From Gemmatimonadota bacterium (lineage in GTDB: Bacteria; Gemmatimonadota; Gemmatimonadetes; JACCXV01; JAHWKZ01), in the NCBI GenBank assembly GCA_019347645.1, contig JAHWKZ010000025.1, positions 1 through 14,625 of the forward strand: a DNA stretch of 14,625 bases, read 5' to 3'. Of this stretch, positions 1 through 8,200 are shown piece after piece. The notes under the pieces were generated by a model. That model worked only from the letters and a program-made list of their open reading frames with translations, did no database searches and was not told the origin of the DNA. Numbering within the stretch: position 1 is the stretch's first letter; each line of letters begins with the position of its first letter. A program made the position numbers and the translations under genes.

Positions 1-1200
1 AGCGCGACCGATGCCGAGGGCGTGAACCTCGACTTCGCCCAGGTGGCGGCGTCGACGGCGCTGGTGGCGGCGATCATGACCCTGCTCATGGGGATCGTGG
101 GCCGCTATCCCTTCGCGGTGGCGGCGGGCCTCGGGCTCAACGGGGTGGTCGCCTTCCAGTTGGCGAGCCAGATGTCGTGGGCGGCCGCCATGGGGATCGT
201 GGTCGTCGAAGGTCTCGTCATCTCCGTGCTCGTCCTCACCGGCTTTCGCGAGGCCGTCTTCAACGCCATCCCCCTCACCCTCAAGCGGGCCATCAGTGTC
301 GGCATCGGCCTGTTCATCGCCCTCATCGGCTTCGTCGACGCGGGCTTCGTGCGCCGCAACGCCCCCGCCCCACCCCTCACCATGGGCATCGGCGGCACCT
401 TGGACGGTTGGCCCATCGTCGTGTTCGTCGTCGGTCTGCTGGTCGTGTTCGTGCTGATGGCCCGCAGGGTCCGCGGGGCGATCCTGATCGGCATCGCCGC
501 CACGGCGGCGGCCGCGATCACCCTCGGCCTGGCGGAGCGGCCCGAGTCGTGGCTGGCGGCGCCGCCGGACCTGGGGCCGACGTTCCTCGCCCTCGACGTC
601 CGGGGGGCGCTCACCTGGGGATTCCTTTCCGTCATCCTGACGATCTTCGTGCTCGACCTGGTCGACACGGTCGGAACCCTGGTGGGCCTCGGGCTCAAGG
701 CGGGGCTCCTCGACGAGCAAGGCCGCCTACCCGGAATCGACCGCGCGCTTCAGGCCGACGCGGTCGCCACCGTGGTCGGCTCTCTCCTGGGGACCACCAC
801 CTGCGGCACCTACATCGAGTCGGCGGCGGGGATCGAGGCGGGTGGGCGCACCGGGCTGGCGTCGCTGGTGACCGCGACCTGGTTCCTGGCCGCACTGTTC
901 TTCGCGCCGGTCCTCTCCGCCGTCCCGGCCGCCGCCTACGGCCCGGCGCTCGTGGTGGTCGGCATGCTCATGCTCGAGACGGTCGGGCGGCTCCGCTTCG
1001 ACGACCTTTCCGAGCAGGCACCGGCCTTCCTGACGATCGCCCTGATGGCCTTCACCTACGACCTGGGGATCGGGCTGACGGCCGGCTTCCTGTCGTGGGT
1101 GCTCCTCCGGGCGGCGACCGGCCGGGCGCGGGAGGTGCCGCCCGGGATGTGGGTCCTCGGGTCGCTCTCGGCGCTCTTCTACGTTCTCTATCCCTACTGA
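1..1200 (+). CDS. NCS2-family purine/nucleobase permease, 5' truncated
   Basis: Inner-membrane transporter of the NCS2 family (AzgA/GhxP-like branch), expected to import purine bases with a proton. The frame is open from the left edge, and a GTG at 22 is internal: the protein starts in mid-family with the stretch that follows the first membrane helix, so roughly 50 N-terminal residues lie outside. About 399 residues are visible, with at least ten hydrophobic segments. Family landmarks seen are GLGLNGVVAF near the start, the segment LDLVDTVGTLVGLG, and the block GTTTCGTYIESAAGIEAGGRTGL, close to the usual GTSTVTTYIESAAG signature. The Cys-Gly in place of the usual Val-Thr is a small oddity. 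It ends in FYVLYPY with TGA, overlapping the tail of the convergent HExxH gene by 7 bp, so there is no space for a terminator between them. The substrate (adenine, guanine/hypoxanthine or other) cannot be told. Confidence 0.9.
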   Translation, partial: SATDAEGVNLDFAQVAASTALVAAIMTLLMGIVGRYPFAVAAGLGLNGVVAFQLASQMSWAAAMGIVVVEGLVISVLVLTGFREAVFNAIPLTLKRAISVGIGLFIALIGFVDAGFVRRNAPAPPLTMGIGGTLDGWPIVVFVVGLLVVFVLMARRVRGAILIGIAATAAAAITLGLAERPESWLAAPPDLGPTFLALDVRGALTWGFLSVILTIFVLDLVDTVGTLVGLGLKAGLLDEQGRLPGIDRALQADAVATVVGSLLGTTTCGTYIESAAGIEAGGRTGLASLVTATWFLAALFFAPVLSAVPAAAYGPALVVVGMLMLETVGRLRFDDLSEQAPAFLTIALMAFTYDLGIGLTAGFLSWVLLRAATGRAREVPPGMWVLGSLSALFYVLYPY

Positions 1201-1760
1201 TCCGGTACCCTCGGAGGGGCGACGGGCGAGCGGGGCGCGGCGAGCCGGCGATCGACCTCGGACTCGACGTCGAACGCCTGCTCCGGCGCCTCGACGAATC
1301 GGGCGGCCAGCTCGTAGGCGTCGCTTTCGAGCGGAATGTCACGATAGCGCCGGTCCGCCTCCAGCCACCCCCGCACGTACCGGTCCATGAAGCCCTCGAG
1401 CCCCAGCCGGTGGTACTGGACCACGTGGACGAGCTCGTGGAAGAGGATCGGGATCCGGTCGACCTCCGGGACGAAGGCGTGGACGACCAGGGTATCCACG
1501 AAGGCGATCCCCGCGATCCGGTCCATCTCGAGCGGGAGGGAAACCCCGAGCCGGCGGATCGTCTCGAACAGCGGCGGAGGATCGAGGCCCACCACGGTCC
1601 GGACGCGGACGCGGTCGAGCGTGTCGGCGGAGTAGAAGGCCTGGAGCGCGGAGCGGTTCGCGGGGTCGAGAGGGTCGGCCTCGGGCCGATGGCGCTCGCG
1701 CTGGCGCGCCACCCACGATCCGCCGGCCCGAGCCATCAGCGGGGCCAGGGCTTCGATCAC
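1194..1760 (-). CDS. putative small zinc metalloprotease-like protein (HExxH)
   Basis: 188-residue protein if read from the GTG at 1760. A GGGGGA run lies about 12 nt upstream of that GTG, while the in-frame ATG at 1736 lacks any ribosome-binding sequence. I do not recognise a named family. What can be seen is FHELVHVVQYHRLG (zinc-binding HELVH at residues 108-112), followed about 33 residues later by LESDAYELAARF, whose Glu145 or Glu150 could be the third zinc ligand as in gluzincin peptidases. There is no signal peptide or membrane segment, so a cytoplasmic location is likely. The N-terminal third is rich in Arg and Ala, the C-terminus in Pro, Arg and Val. It is the last gene of the ETF-QO / phosphoesterase run (19-bp gap after the latter) and overlaps the permease stop. 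Peptidase activity is inferred only from the motif. It resembles the short HExxH cores found in DUF4157-type proteins, but I cannot place it there firmly. Confidence 0.72.
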   Translation of the reverse strand: MIEALAPLMARAGGSWVARQRERHRPEADPLDPANRSALQAFYSADTLDRVRVRTVVGLDPPPLFETIRRLGVSLPLEMDRIAGIAFVDTLVVHAFVPEVDRIPILFHELVHVVQYHRLGLEGFMDRYVRGWLEADRRYRDIPLESDAYELAARFVEAPEQAFDVESEVDRRLAAPRSPVAPPRVPDQ

Positions 1761-1779
1761 CCGGGCGATCCGTCCCCCG

Positions 1780-2577
1780 TCATTCCGGCCACCACTCGAA
1801 GACCGCGATCTCGGGAGGCGCGAACAGGCGCAGCGGAATCCCGCTCGTGCCGATCCCCCGGGAGACGTAGAGCCACGGCAGCCGATCGCGGTACCATCCG
1901 CCGACGGTCTCCCTGGTGCCGGGCGGCACCACGGGGACCCATCCAGGAAGCCGTACCTGCCCACCGTGGGTGTGGCCGGCCACCATCCAGTGGGGGACCC
2001 CCGGGTCCTCCGAAGGGAAGAAGTACCGCAGCCACGGCTGGTGGCCGAGCACGACCATCCGCGAGCCCCGCATCCCGTTCGGCCCGCGCGGCTCCGGACG
2101 TCCGTGGTAGGCGTCCAACCCCACGACGGCGACCGTGCCGAGCCGGGTCTCCACCGGGGCGGCCTCGTTGACGAGGAGGCGCACGCCGTGCCGGGCGTAG
2201 GTGTCCCGCAGACGCTCGGGATCGACGGCCATGCGGTACTCCTCGTTCCCCATCACGGCGAAGCCCCCGACCCCGATCCGCCCCAGGACCCGATCGAGCG
2301 CGTCGAGGCCGTGGAGACCGGCTGGACCGTGGATGGCGTCCCCCGTGAGGAGCAGGAGGTCGGGCTCGAGCGCGGCGGCGACCCCGGCGACCCGCCGGGC
2401 GAGACCATCGAACGTGCGGAGGTGGAGGTCGGTGAGATGCACCAGCCGCAGCGGGCGCTCGCCGCTCGGTTCGCCGATCCGATGCCGGGTGGTGGTGATC
2501 CGCCGGGTCCCGGCCCACGCCATCGACAGCATGACCGCGACCGCCGCGCCGACCCACCCCCACCAGGGCGGGCTCAC
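1780..2577 (-). CDS. membrane-anchored metallophosphoesterase (YkuE/LpxG-like)
   Basis: 265-residue calcineurin-like phosphoesterase. One hydrophobic helix (residues ~5-23, Trp/Ala/Val-rich) anchors it, with the catalytic domain after it. The dinuclear-metal motifs are present in order: TDLH (D50, H52), TGD (D80), GN (N111), LGHQP (H179) and GHTHGGQ (201-207). The GHxHGGQ ending is typical of the YkuE-type phosphodiesterase family, which includes lipid-active enzymes such as chlamydial LpxG. The usual GNH[DE] motif reads GNEEY here: the His normally acting in catalysis is Glu112. The GTG start overlaps the ETF-QO stop (GTGA), which indicates translational coupling, and the HExxH gene follows after 19 bp. 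The substrate is unknown; a lipid or nucleotide pyrophosphate/phosphodiester is plausible from the membrane anchor. Family assignment is firm, activity less so because of the substitution. Confidence 0.92.
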   Translation of the reverse strand: MSPPWWGWVGAAVAVMLSMAWAGTRRITTTRHRIGEPSGERPLRLVHLTDLHLRTFDGLARRVAGVAAALEPDLLLLTGDAIHGPAGLHGLDALDRVLGRIGVGGFAVMGNEEYRMAVDPERLRDTYARHGVRLLVNEAAPVETRLGTVAVVGLDAYHGRPEPRGPNGMRGSRMVVLGHQPWLRYFFPSEDPGVPHWMVAGHTHGGQVRLPGWVPVVPPGTRETVGGWYRDRLPWLYVSRGIGTSGIPLRLFAPPEIAVFEWWPE

Positions 2578-4307
2578 GTGTAGGTGTGGCGGGGGCCCCC
2601 ACCGCCTTCGGGCGGGACCCAGAAGATGATCCCGTAGGGGTCCCGGATGTCGCAAGTCTTGCAGTGCACGCAGTTGGAGGGGTTGAGCTTGAGGTCGTCG
2701 AGCTCCCACTCGTAGACGTGGGCGGGGCAGAACTCCACGCAGGGGTTGCCGTATTCCTCGGTGCACCGCGTGCGGCAGATGTCGGTGTCGAGGACGACCA
2801 GGTGGCTCGGCTGGTCCTCGTCGTGGGCGGCGCCGGAGTGGTAGACGTCGGTCAGCTTGTCGAAGGTCAGCGTGCCGTCGAAGTCGCGGGCGTCCGGCTC
2901 CGGGGGCGACGTCGTCCCGTACCGCTCGACCAGGGTCCGGTATCCCGCGGGGTCGGGCTCGGAGGGGAGGCCGTCGGCCCAGTCGCGACCGCCCAGCAAC
3001 CACTGCATGCCGGCCCGGACCATGCCGACCCAGCGCCCGCCCAGCGTCATCGCCTGGTGCACGTTCCGCACCCGCAGGAGCTGATCGCCGACGTAGGAGT
3101 CGCGGACCGCGGCGTCGTAGGGCCGGAGGGCTTCCGCGGAGGTGTCGTCCTTCGCGAGCGCGTCGGCGACCGTCTCGGCGGCCAGCATCCCGCTCTTCAT
3201 CGCCAGGTGGATCCCCTTGAGCCGGGCGGAGTCCAGCAGTCCGGCGGAGTCGCCGCACAGGACCGCGCCGTCCACGGCCAGGGTCGGGACCGCGTACCAG
3301 CCGCCGACCGGGATCGCCTTGGCCCCGTACTCCACCATCTCGCCGCCAACCAGGAGCTCGCGGACGACGGGGTGGGTCTTCCACCGCTGGAACTTCCGGT
3401 GCGGGTCGAAGAGTGGATCGGCGGCGTCCAGACCGCCGACGTGGCCCACCGAGACCATCGAATCCGGAAGGTGGTAGATCCAGCCGCCGCCGAACTCGTC
3501 GGCGGCGAGTGGCCAGCCGACGGTGTGGATCACCGTTCCCTCGCGATGCTTCGCCGGGTCGATCCTCCAGATCTCCTTGACTCCCGTCTCGTAGCTCTGC
3601 GGGTTCCTCCCCTCGAGCCCGAGCCGGCGAACGATCTCCTTGGTGAGGTTCCCGCGCACGCCGTCGCAGATCACGGTGACCCGGGCCCTCAGGTCGTAGC
3701 CGGGCTCGTAGTTGGGTTTCTTCTCCCCGTTCTTGTCGATCCCCTGATCCCGCGTCTGCACGCCGACCACCCGAGGACCGTCGTAGAGGAGATGGTCGGC
3801 GGCGAAGCCGGCGAAGATATCGACGTTTCCCGCCGCCTCGAGCCGCTCGGACATCCAGGCGGCGACCCGCGAGAGCGAGACGATCCGCTTGCCCTCGTTC
3901 CGGAACGGCGGCGGGACGATCGGGGCGGCGAGCTTGCGGCTCTCGGTGAGGTACCAGAAGCCGTCCTTCGTCACCGGCGTGGAGACCGGGATGGTGGCCG
4001 GATCGGCGTCGGGAAGCAGCTCCTCGAGCGCCGTCATGTCCATGACCCCACCCGAGACCTGGTGGGCGCCGAAGGAGGCCGCCTTCTCCAGCAGCAGCAC
4101 CGAGAGCGGCTCGTCCCGCTCCTGCATGATCCCACCCAGGCGGATCGCGCACGCGAGTCCGGCCGGGCCGCCACCGACGATCAGGACATCGATCTCCATC
4201 GTCTCGCGCTCCACGTCGGAACGGTTCAGGGTCACGAGGGGAAGCTCGATGCGGGCCGACCCCGGCCGCGGATCGGGGCTCTCGGTGGTCTCCGGCTCGA
4301 AGGGCAT
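2574..4307 (-). CDS. electron transfer flavoprotein-ubiquinone oxidoreductase (ETF-QO)
   Basis: 577-residue, full-length ETF dehydrogenase. It takes electrons from reduced ETF (fed by acyl-CoA and other flavin dehydrogenases) through FAD and a 4Fe-4S cluster to quinone at the inner membrane. Seen: an N-terminal Rossmann FAD motif DVLIVGGGPAGLACAIRL (glycines from residue 45), a mid-protein GDSAGLLD second FAD motif, and the C-terminal cluster module with FCPAHVYE (C527) then NCVHCKTCDIRDP (C546, C549, C552) and the family signature PEGGGGP. Length and order match the family and exclude the shorter FixC. The ATG at 4307 leaves a 36-residue head before the FAD fold. The GTG at 4216 and the ATG at 4199 are alternatives closer to the usual start, but none has a Shine-Dalgarno site. 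A weak -35/-10 pair ends 8 nt before the 4307 ATG. The stop overlaps the phosphoesterase GTG. No ETF alpha/beta genes are in view. Confidence 0.95.
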   Translation of the reverse strand: MPFEPETTESPDPRPGSARIELPLVTLNRSDVERETMEIDVLIVGGGPAGLACAIRLGGIMQERDEPLSVLLLEKAASFGAHQVSGGVMDMTALEELLPDADPATIPVSTPVTKDGFWYLTESRKLAAPIVPPPFRNEGKRIVSLSRVAAWMSERLEAAGNVDIFAGFAADHLLYDGPRVVGVQTRDQGIDKNGEKKPNYEPGYDLRARVTVICDGVRGNLTKEIVRRLGLEGRNPQSYETGVKEIWRIDPAKHREGTVIHTVGWPLAADEFGGGWIYHLPDSMVSVGHVGGLDAADPLFDPHRKFQRWKTHPVVRELLVGGEMVEYGAKAIPVGGWYAVPTLAVDGAVLCGDSAGLLDSARLKGIHLAMKSGMLAAETVADALAKDDTSAEALRPYDAAVRDSYVGDQLLRVRNVHQAMTLGGRWVGMVRAGMQWLLGGRDWADGLPSEPDPAGYRTLVERYGTTSPPEPDARDFDGTLTFDKLTDVYHSGAAHDEDQPSHLVVLDTDICRTRCTEEYGNPCVEFCPAHVYEWELDDLKLNPSNCVHCKTCDIRDPYGIIFWVPPEGGGGPRHTYT

Positions 4308-4315
4308 GGGACGGT

Positions 4316-4344
4316 ACGCTAGCGGAGGCGATGGGCACGAGCAA
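4316..4344 (-). promoter_or_regulatory. weak sigma-70-like promoter before ETF-QO
   Basis: On the minus strand TTGCTC (4344-4339) and TAGCGT (4321-4316) are separated by 17 bp. The -10-like box ends 8 nt before the 4307 ATG, so a transcript would begin at or next to the start codon (leaderless). Both boxes are poor matches in GC-rich DNA. The support is position and the similar arrangement before marR, not sequence strength. Confidence 0.28.
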
Positions 4345-4380
4345 CGATCTGGCGGGGCGGGCCGCGATGCGGCATCGTTG
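4342..4380. repeat. nested inverted repeat in the ETF-QO / DUF1499 divergent region
   Basis: Perfect 7-bp arms CAACGAT (4342-4348) and ATCGTTG (4374-4380) enclose a second perfect hairpin, GCCGC-gat-GCGGC (4361-4373), which abuts the right outer arm. It lies between the two divergent genes (4308-4438, 131 bp) and just upstream of the weak ETF-QO -35. It could be an operator or the leader hairpin of the DUF1499 transcript, or chance in GC-rich DNA. Nothing else was seen in this intergenic stretch. Confidence 0.25.
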
Positions 4381-4438
4381 GGTCTGTCGCTCGGTACATC
4401 GCGCTCGTCCACCTGCTGCCACTCGTCGGGAGACTTCG

Positions 4439-5224
4439 ATGAACGCCCGGGAGAACCGCTACCGCGACGACTCCGTCGACCGCCCCCGCTCCAACCTGGC
4501 CGTGCTCGGCTTCGCCCTCGCGCTGGTGGCGGCGCTCGCGGCCCTCGCCTCCGGCCCCGGGTACCGCTGGGGCCTCTGGGATCTCGGTCCCGCGTTCACC
4601 GTACTGAGGTGGGCCGCCTATGGGGGACTGGCGGCCGCCGTGGTGTCGCTGGCGGGCGCGGTCGCCACCCGGGTCGGCACCGGCTCGCGGGGGATCGGGT
4701 TCGCGCTGCTGGGGATCGCGATCGGCCTGGCCACGGCGTACATGCCGTGGCGGTGGCGTCAGGTGGCCGACGAGGCGCCGCCGATCCACGACATCACCAC
4801 CGACACCGAGGATCCGCCGGCCTTCGAGGCCGTCCTTCCGCTCCGCGCCGACGCGCCGAACCCCTCCGAGTACGAGGGCGACTCGATCGCCCGGATGCAG
4901 CGCGAGGCGTACCCCGAGCTCGAGCCGCTCGTCCTGGACGTCCCGCCGAGCGAGGCGTTCGACCGCGCGCTCGAGGCGGCGCGCGAGGCGGGATGGGAGA
5001 TCGTCGAGGCGGATCCGGCCGAAGGTCGAATCGAGGCCACCGACACGACGTTCTGGTTCGGCTTCGAGGACGACGTGGTCGTACGGGTGAGACCCGCCGG
5101 GGACGACGGGAGCCGGATCGACGTCCGGTCGGTCAGCCGGGTGGGCCGTGGCGACGTCGGGACCAACGCCCGGCGGATCCGGGAGTACCTGACGGAGGTC
5201 CGCGGCGCCGGCGGAAGCAGCTGA
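4439..5224 (+). CDS. DUF1499 domain membrane protein
   Basis: 261-residue protein. The ATG at 4439 has a good ribosome-binding site (GGGAG, 6 nt upstream). The N-terminal part has three membrane helices (about residues 19-38, 54-77 and 85-102). It is followed by a soluble domain that opens with PPIHDITTDTEDPPAF, the hallmark start of DUF1499, and contains the usual ETDPAEGRIEATD-like section (here VEADPAEGRIEATDTTFWF) and a C-terminal SVSRVGRGDVGTNARRIREYL block matching the family ending. The family's biochemical role is not established; the soluble part probably faces the periplasm. The gene stands alone, divergent from ETF-QO, and ends 5 bp before a long hairpin shared with the convergent RND pump gene. 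Assignment to DUF1499 is secure; no function is claimed. Confidence 0.92.
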   Translation: MNARENRYRDDSVDRPRSNLAVLGFALALVAALAALASGPGYRWGLWDLGPAFTVLRWAAYGGLAAAVVSLAGAVATRVGTGSRGIGFALLGIAIGLATAYMPWRWRQVADEAPPIHDITTDTEDPPAFEAVLPLRADAPNPSEYEGDSIARMQREAYPELEPLVLDVPPSEAFDRALEAAREAGWEIVEADPAEGRIEATDTTFWFGFEDDVVVRVRPAGDDGSRIDVRSVSRVGRGDVGTNARRIREYLTEVRGAGGSS

Positions 5225-5229
5225 GCCTG

Positions 5230-5269
5230 CTAGGGGTCTGTCCGAGTAATGGAGCGGACAGACTCCTAG
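5230..5269. terminator. long bidirectional hairpin between DUF1499 and the RND pump gene
   Basis: Arms 5230-5244 (CTAGGGGTCTGTCCG) and 5255-5269 (CGGACAGACTCCTAG) pair over 15 bp with a single G-U wobble on the plus-strand RNA, around a 10-nt loop. It sits between converging genes, 5 bp after the DUF1499 stop. The TAG stop of the pump gene (5268-5266) is inside the right arm. No T-run follows on either side, so it is a hairpin-type or processing terminator rather than a classic one. It could also be a dispersed REP-like or miniature repeat. Confidence 0.62.
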
Positions 5270-8200
5270 GGTTCGGGGTGCGCAGGCGTCCAGGCGCCCC
5301 GCCACCCGTGACGCCGGATGGCCCCGATCCTCCGCCCCGCCCAGGCGACCCCGTCGTCCATCAGCGTGTACAGGACGGGGATCACGATCAGAGTGAGGAG
5401 CGTCGACGTCGTCAGTCCGCCGATGACCGCCACCGCCATCGGCTGGCGCAGCTCGGCGCCCTCGGAGAAGCCGAGCGCGATCGGGCTGACCCCGAAGATT
5501 ATCGTCAGGGTCGTCATCAGGATCGGCCGTAGCCGGACCGGCCCCGCCCGGCGGATCGCCTCGTCGCGCTCCATGCCGCGCGCTCGGAGCTGATTGGTGT
5601 AGTCGACGAGCAGGATCGAGTTCTTGACCACCAGCCCGACCAGAAGCACCAGGCCGATGAACGAGTAGAGGTTCAGCGACATGCCGGTCACGAGCAGCAG
5701 CCCCAGCGCCCCGATCGCCGCCAGCGGCACCGCGCCCATGATCGTGAACGGATGGACCATCGACTCGAACTGGCTGGCCAGCAGCATGTACGTGATCACC
5801 GCGGCGAGGAAGATCGCGAACAGGAGCGACTGGAACGTCTCCTGGAACGTCTCGGAGGCGCCGGTGACCGCGGTGGAGTAGCCGTCGGGGAGCGTCTCGT
5901 CGGCGATCCGATCGGCCGCGCCGACGGCCTCGCCGAGCGAAGAGCCCTCGAGGTTCCCGACGATCTTGATCGCCCGCTGCCGGTCGCGCCGGTTGATCAC
6001 GTTGATCCCCGTCCCCTCGCTGAGCGAGACGACGTTCCCGAGCCGCACCAGCCCACCGTCCTCGGTCCGCGCGGCGAGCTCCGTGATGTCCGCGGGCTGG
6101 TTGCGCTGCCCCTCCTCGACCCGCACCCGAACATCGTAGCGGTGGCCGCCCTCCTTGTAGATCGTCGCTTCCTGCGAGCCGATCAGGACGTTGATCACGT
6201 CGGCGATGTTGGAGACGTCGATCCCCATGGCGGCCGCCTTGTCGCGGTCCATCTCGACCCGCACCTCGGGCTTCTGCAGCCGCATGTCGGTGCGCATGTC
6301 GACGAGGCCGGGAACCTCCTCGCGCAGCCGCGCCATCAGCGTCTCCGAGTGATCGCGCAGGGCCTCGAGATCGGGACCCTGGATGAGGTACTGGAAGGGC
6401 TCGCCGTCCCCGCCGGCCGTGAAGGCGCTTCCCATCGAGGAGACGTAGGCGTTGACCCCCGGCACCTGTGCGAGCCGTCCGCGGAGATCGTTCATGACCT
6501 CCTCCTGCGAGCGGTCACGCTCGCCGGGTTCATCTATTCGGACGAACATGAACCCCTGGTTCGCCCCGCCCCACAACCCGATCGCGCTGAAGAACCCCTG
6601 GATCTCGGGCACCCCGGCGACGATCTCCTCGAGCGCCTCCTGCTTCTCGTTGGTGTAGGCCAGCGACGCCTGCACGGGGGCCTCCGACGCGATCACGAAC
6701 GCCGATTCGTCGACCTGCGGGGTCAGCTCCTTCGGGAGCAGGACGAAGAACACGAGTCCGACCACGATGGCGATCCCCGCGATCCCCATCGTGAGCCCGC
6801 GGTGCTCGAGCGCCCAGTCGAGCCCGACCTTGTACCTCGCCTCGATCCAGTCGAGCGATTGACCGATCTTCGCATAGGCGGGGTTCCGGCGGGTCTCGAC
6901 GTGCCGGAGGAACCGCGAAGAGAGCATCGGGGTCAAGGTCAGCGCGACGAGCAGCGACAGCAGGATGGCGACCGCCACCGTGACGCCGAACTCGAAGAGG
7001 AACCGCCCCACGATTCCCCGCATGAACGCCACCGGCAGGAAGACCGCCGCCAGGGAGAACGTGGTGGCGATGATCGCGAGCGCGATCTCGTCCGTCCCGA
7101 CGCTCGCGGCCTCCCGCGGGTCCCGGCCCTCCTCCATGTGCCGGTAGACGTTCTCCAGGACGACGATCGCGTCGTCGATCACGATCCCGACCGCCAGCGC
7201 CAGCGCGAGCACGGTGAACGTGTTGAGGGTGAAGTCGAACGCGCTCATGAACCCGAACGTGCCGATGATCGAGGTCGGGATGGCCAGCGCGATGATGACG
7301 GTCGAGCGCCACGACCTCAGGAACAGGAGCACGATGACGATGGCGAAGAACGCCCCGTAGAGCAGCTCGTATTGGGCGTCGGCGATCGAGCGCTCGATCG
7401 ATTCCGAACCGTCGAACGCGATCTGGAGGTCCATGCTCTCCGGCAACGTCCGCTCGAGCTCCTCGAGCCGCTCGTGCACGCCCTCGGCCACCGCCACCGC
7501 GTTGGCTCCCGAGCGGGGGGCGATCCCCAGCCCGATCGTCGTCTGCTGGTTGTACCGCGCGGCGCCTCGAGCGGGCTCGAGCCCATCCTCGACCCGGGCC
7601 ACGTCCCGCACCCGGATCGGGGCGCCGTCGCGGTAGGCGACGACCAGCCCCCCGAACTCCTCGACCGAGGGCACCTCGCCCTGGATCTTGACGATCGTCT
7701 CGCGGGCCCCGGATTCCAGGTTCCCGCCCGGCACCTCGACGTTCTGCTCCTGGAGCGCCTGGACGAACTCGCCGGCGGTCAGGTCGTGGGCCTCGAGCCG
7801 GCCGCGGTCGACCCAGATCCGGACCTCGCGCTCGCGGTAGCCGCCGAGCAGGATGTTTCCGACTCCCTCCACGGTCTGGAGCCGCGGCCTCAGCGTCCAC
7901 CGGGCGTATTCGCCCACCGACTGCGGGTCGGGTCCCATGAGAGCGATCCACATGATCGGCTGAGCGCTGATGTCGAGCTTGTCGACGGTCGGAGGCTCGG
8001 CGTCCCGCGGCAGCTGGCCGGCCACGGCCGAGACCTTCGCGCGGACGTCCTGGGCGGCGATGTCGATATCGCGCTCGAGCTCGAATTCGACCGTCACGGT
8101 CGACACCCCGAGCCGCGAGGCGGAGGTGATGTGCTTGACCCCCTCGATCGCCGAGAGCTCGTTCTCGATTACGTCGGTGACCGCCGACTCGACGACCTCG

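Noticed and set aside
2590..2612. GGGGGCCCCC-type palindrome near the ETF-QO end as a terminator
   Set aside because: It is explained by codons for the conserved PEGGGGP ending and lies inside coding sequence before a coupled downstream gene.
2586..4322. Plus-strand open frame opposite ETF-QO
   Set aside because: Shadow of the clearly identified ETF-QO gene, with no motif or plausible start.
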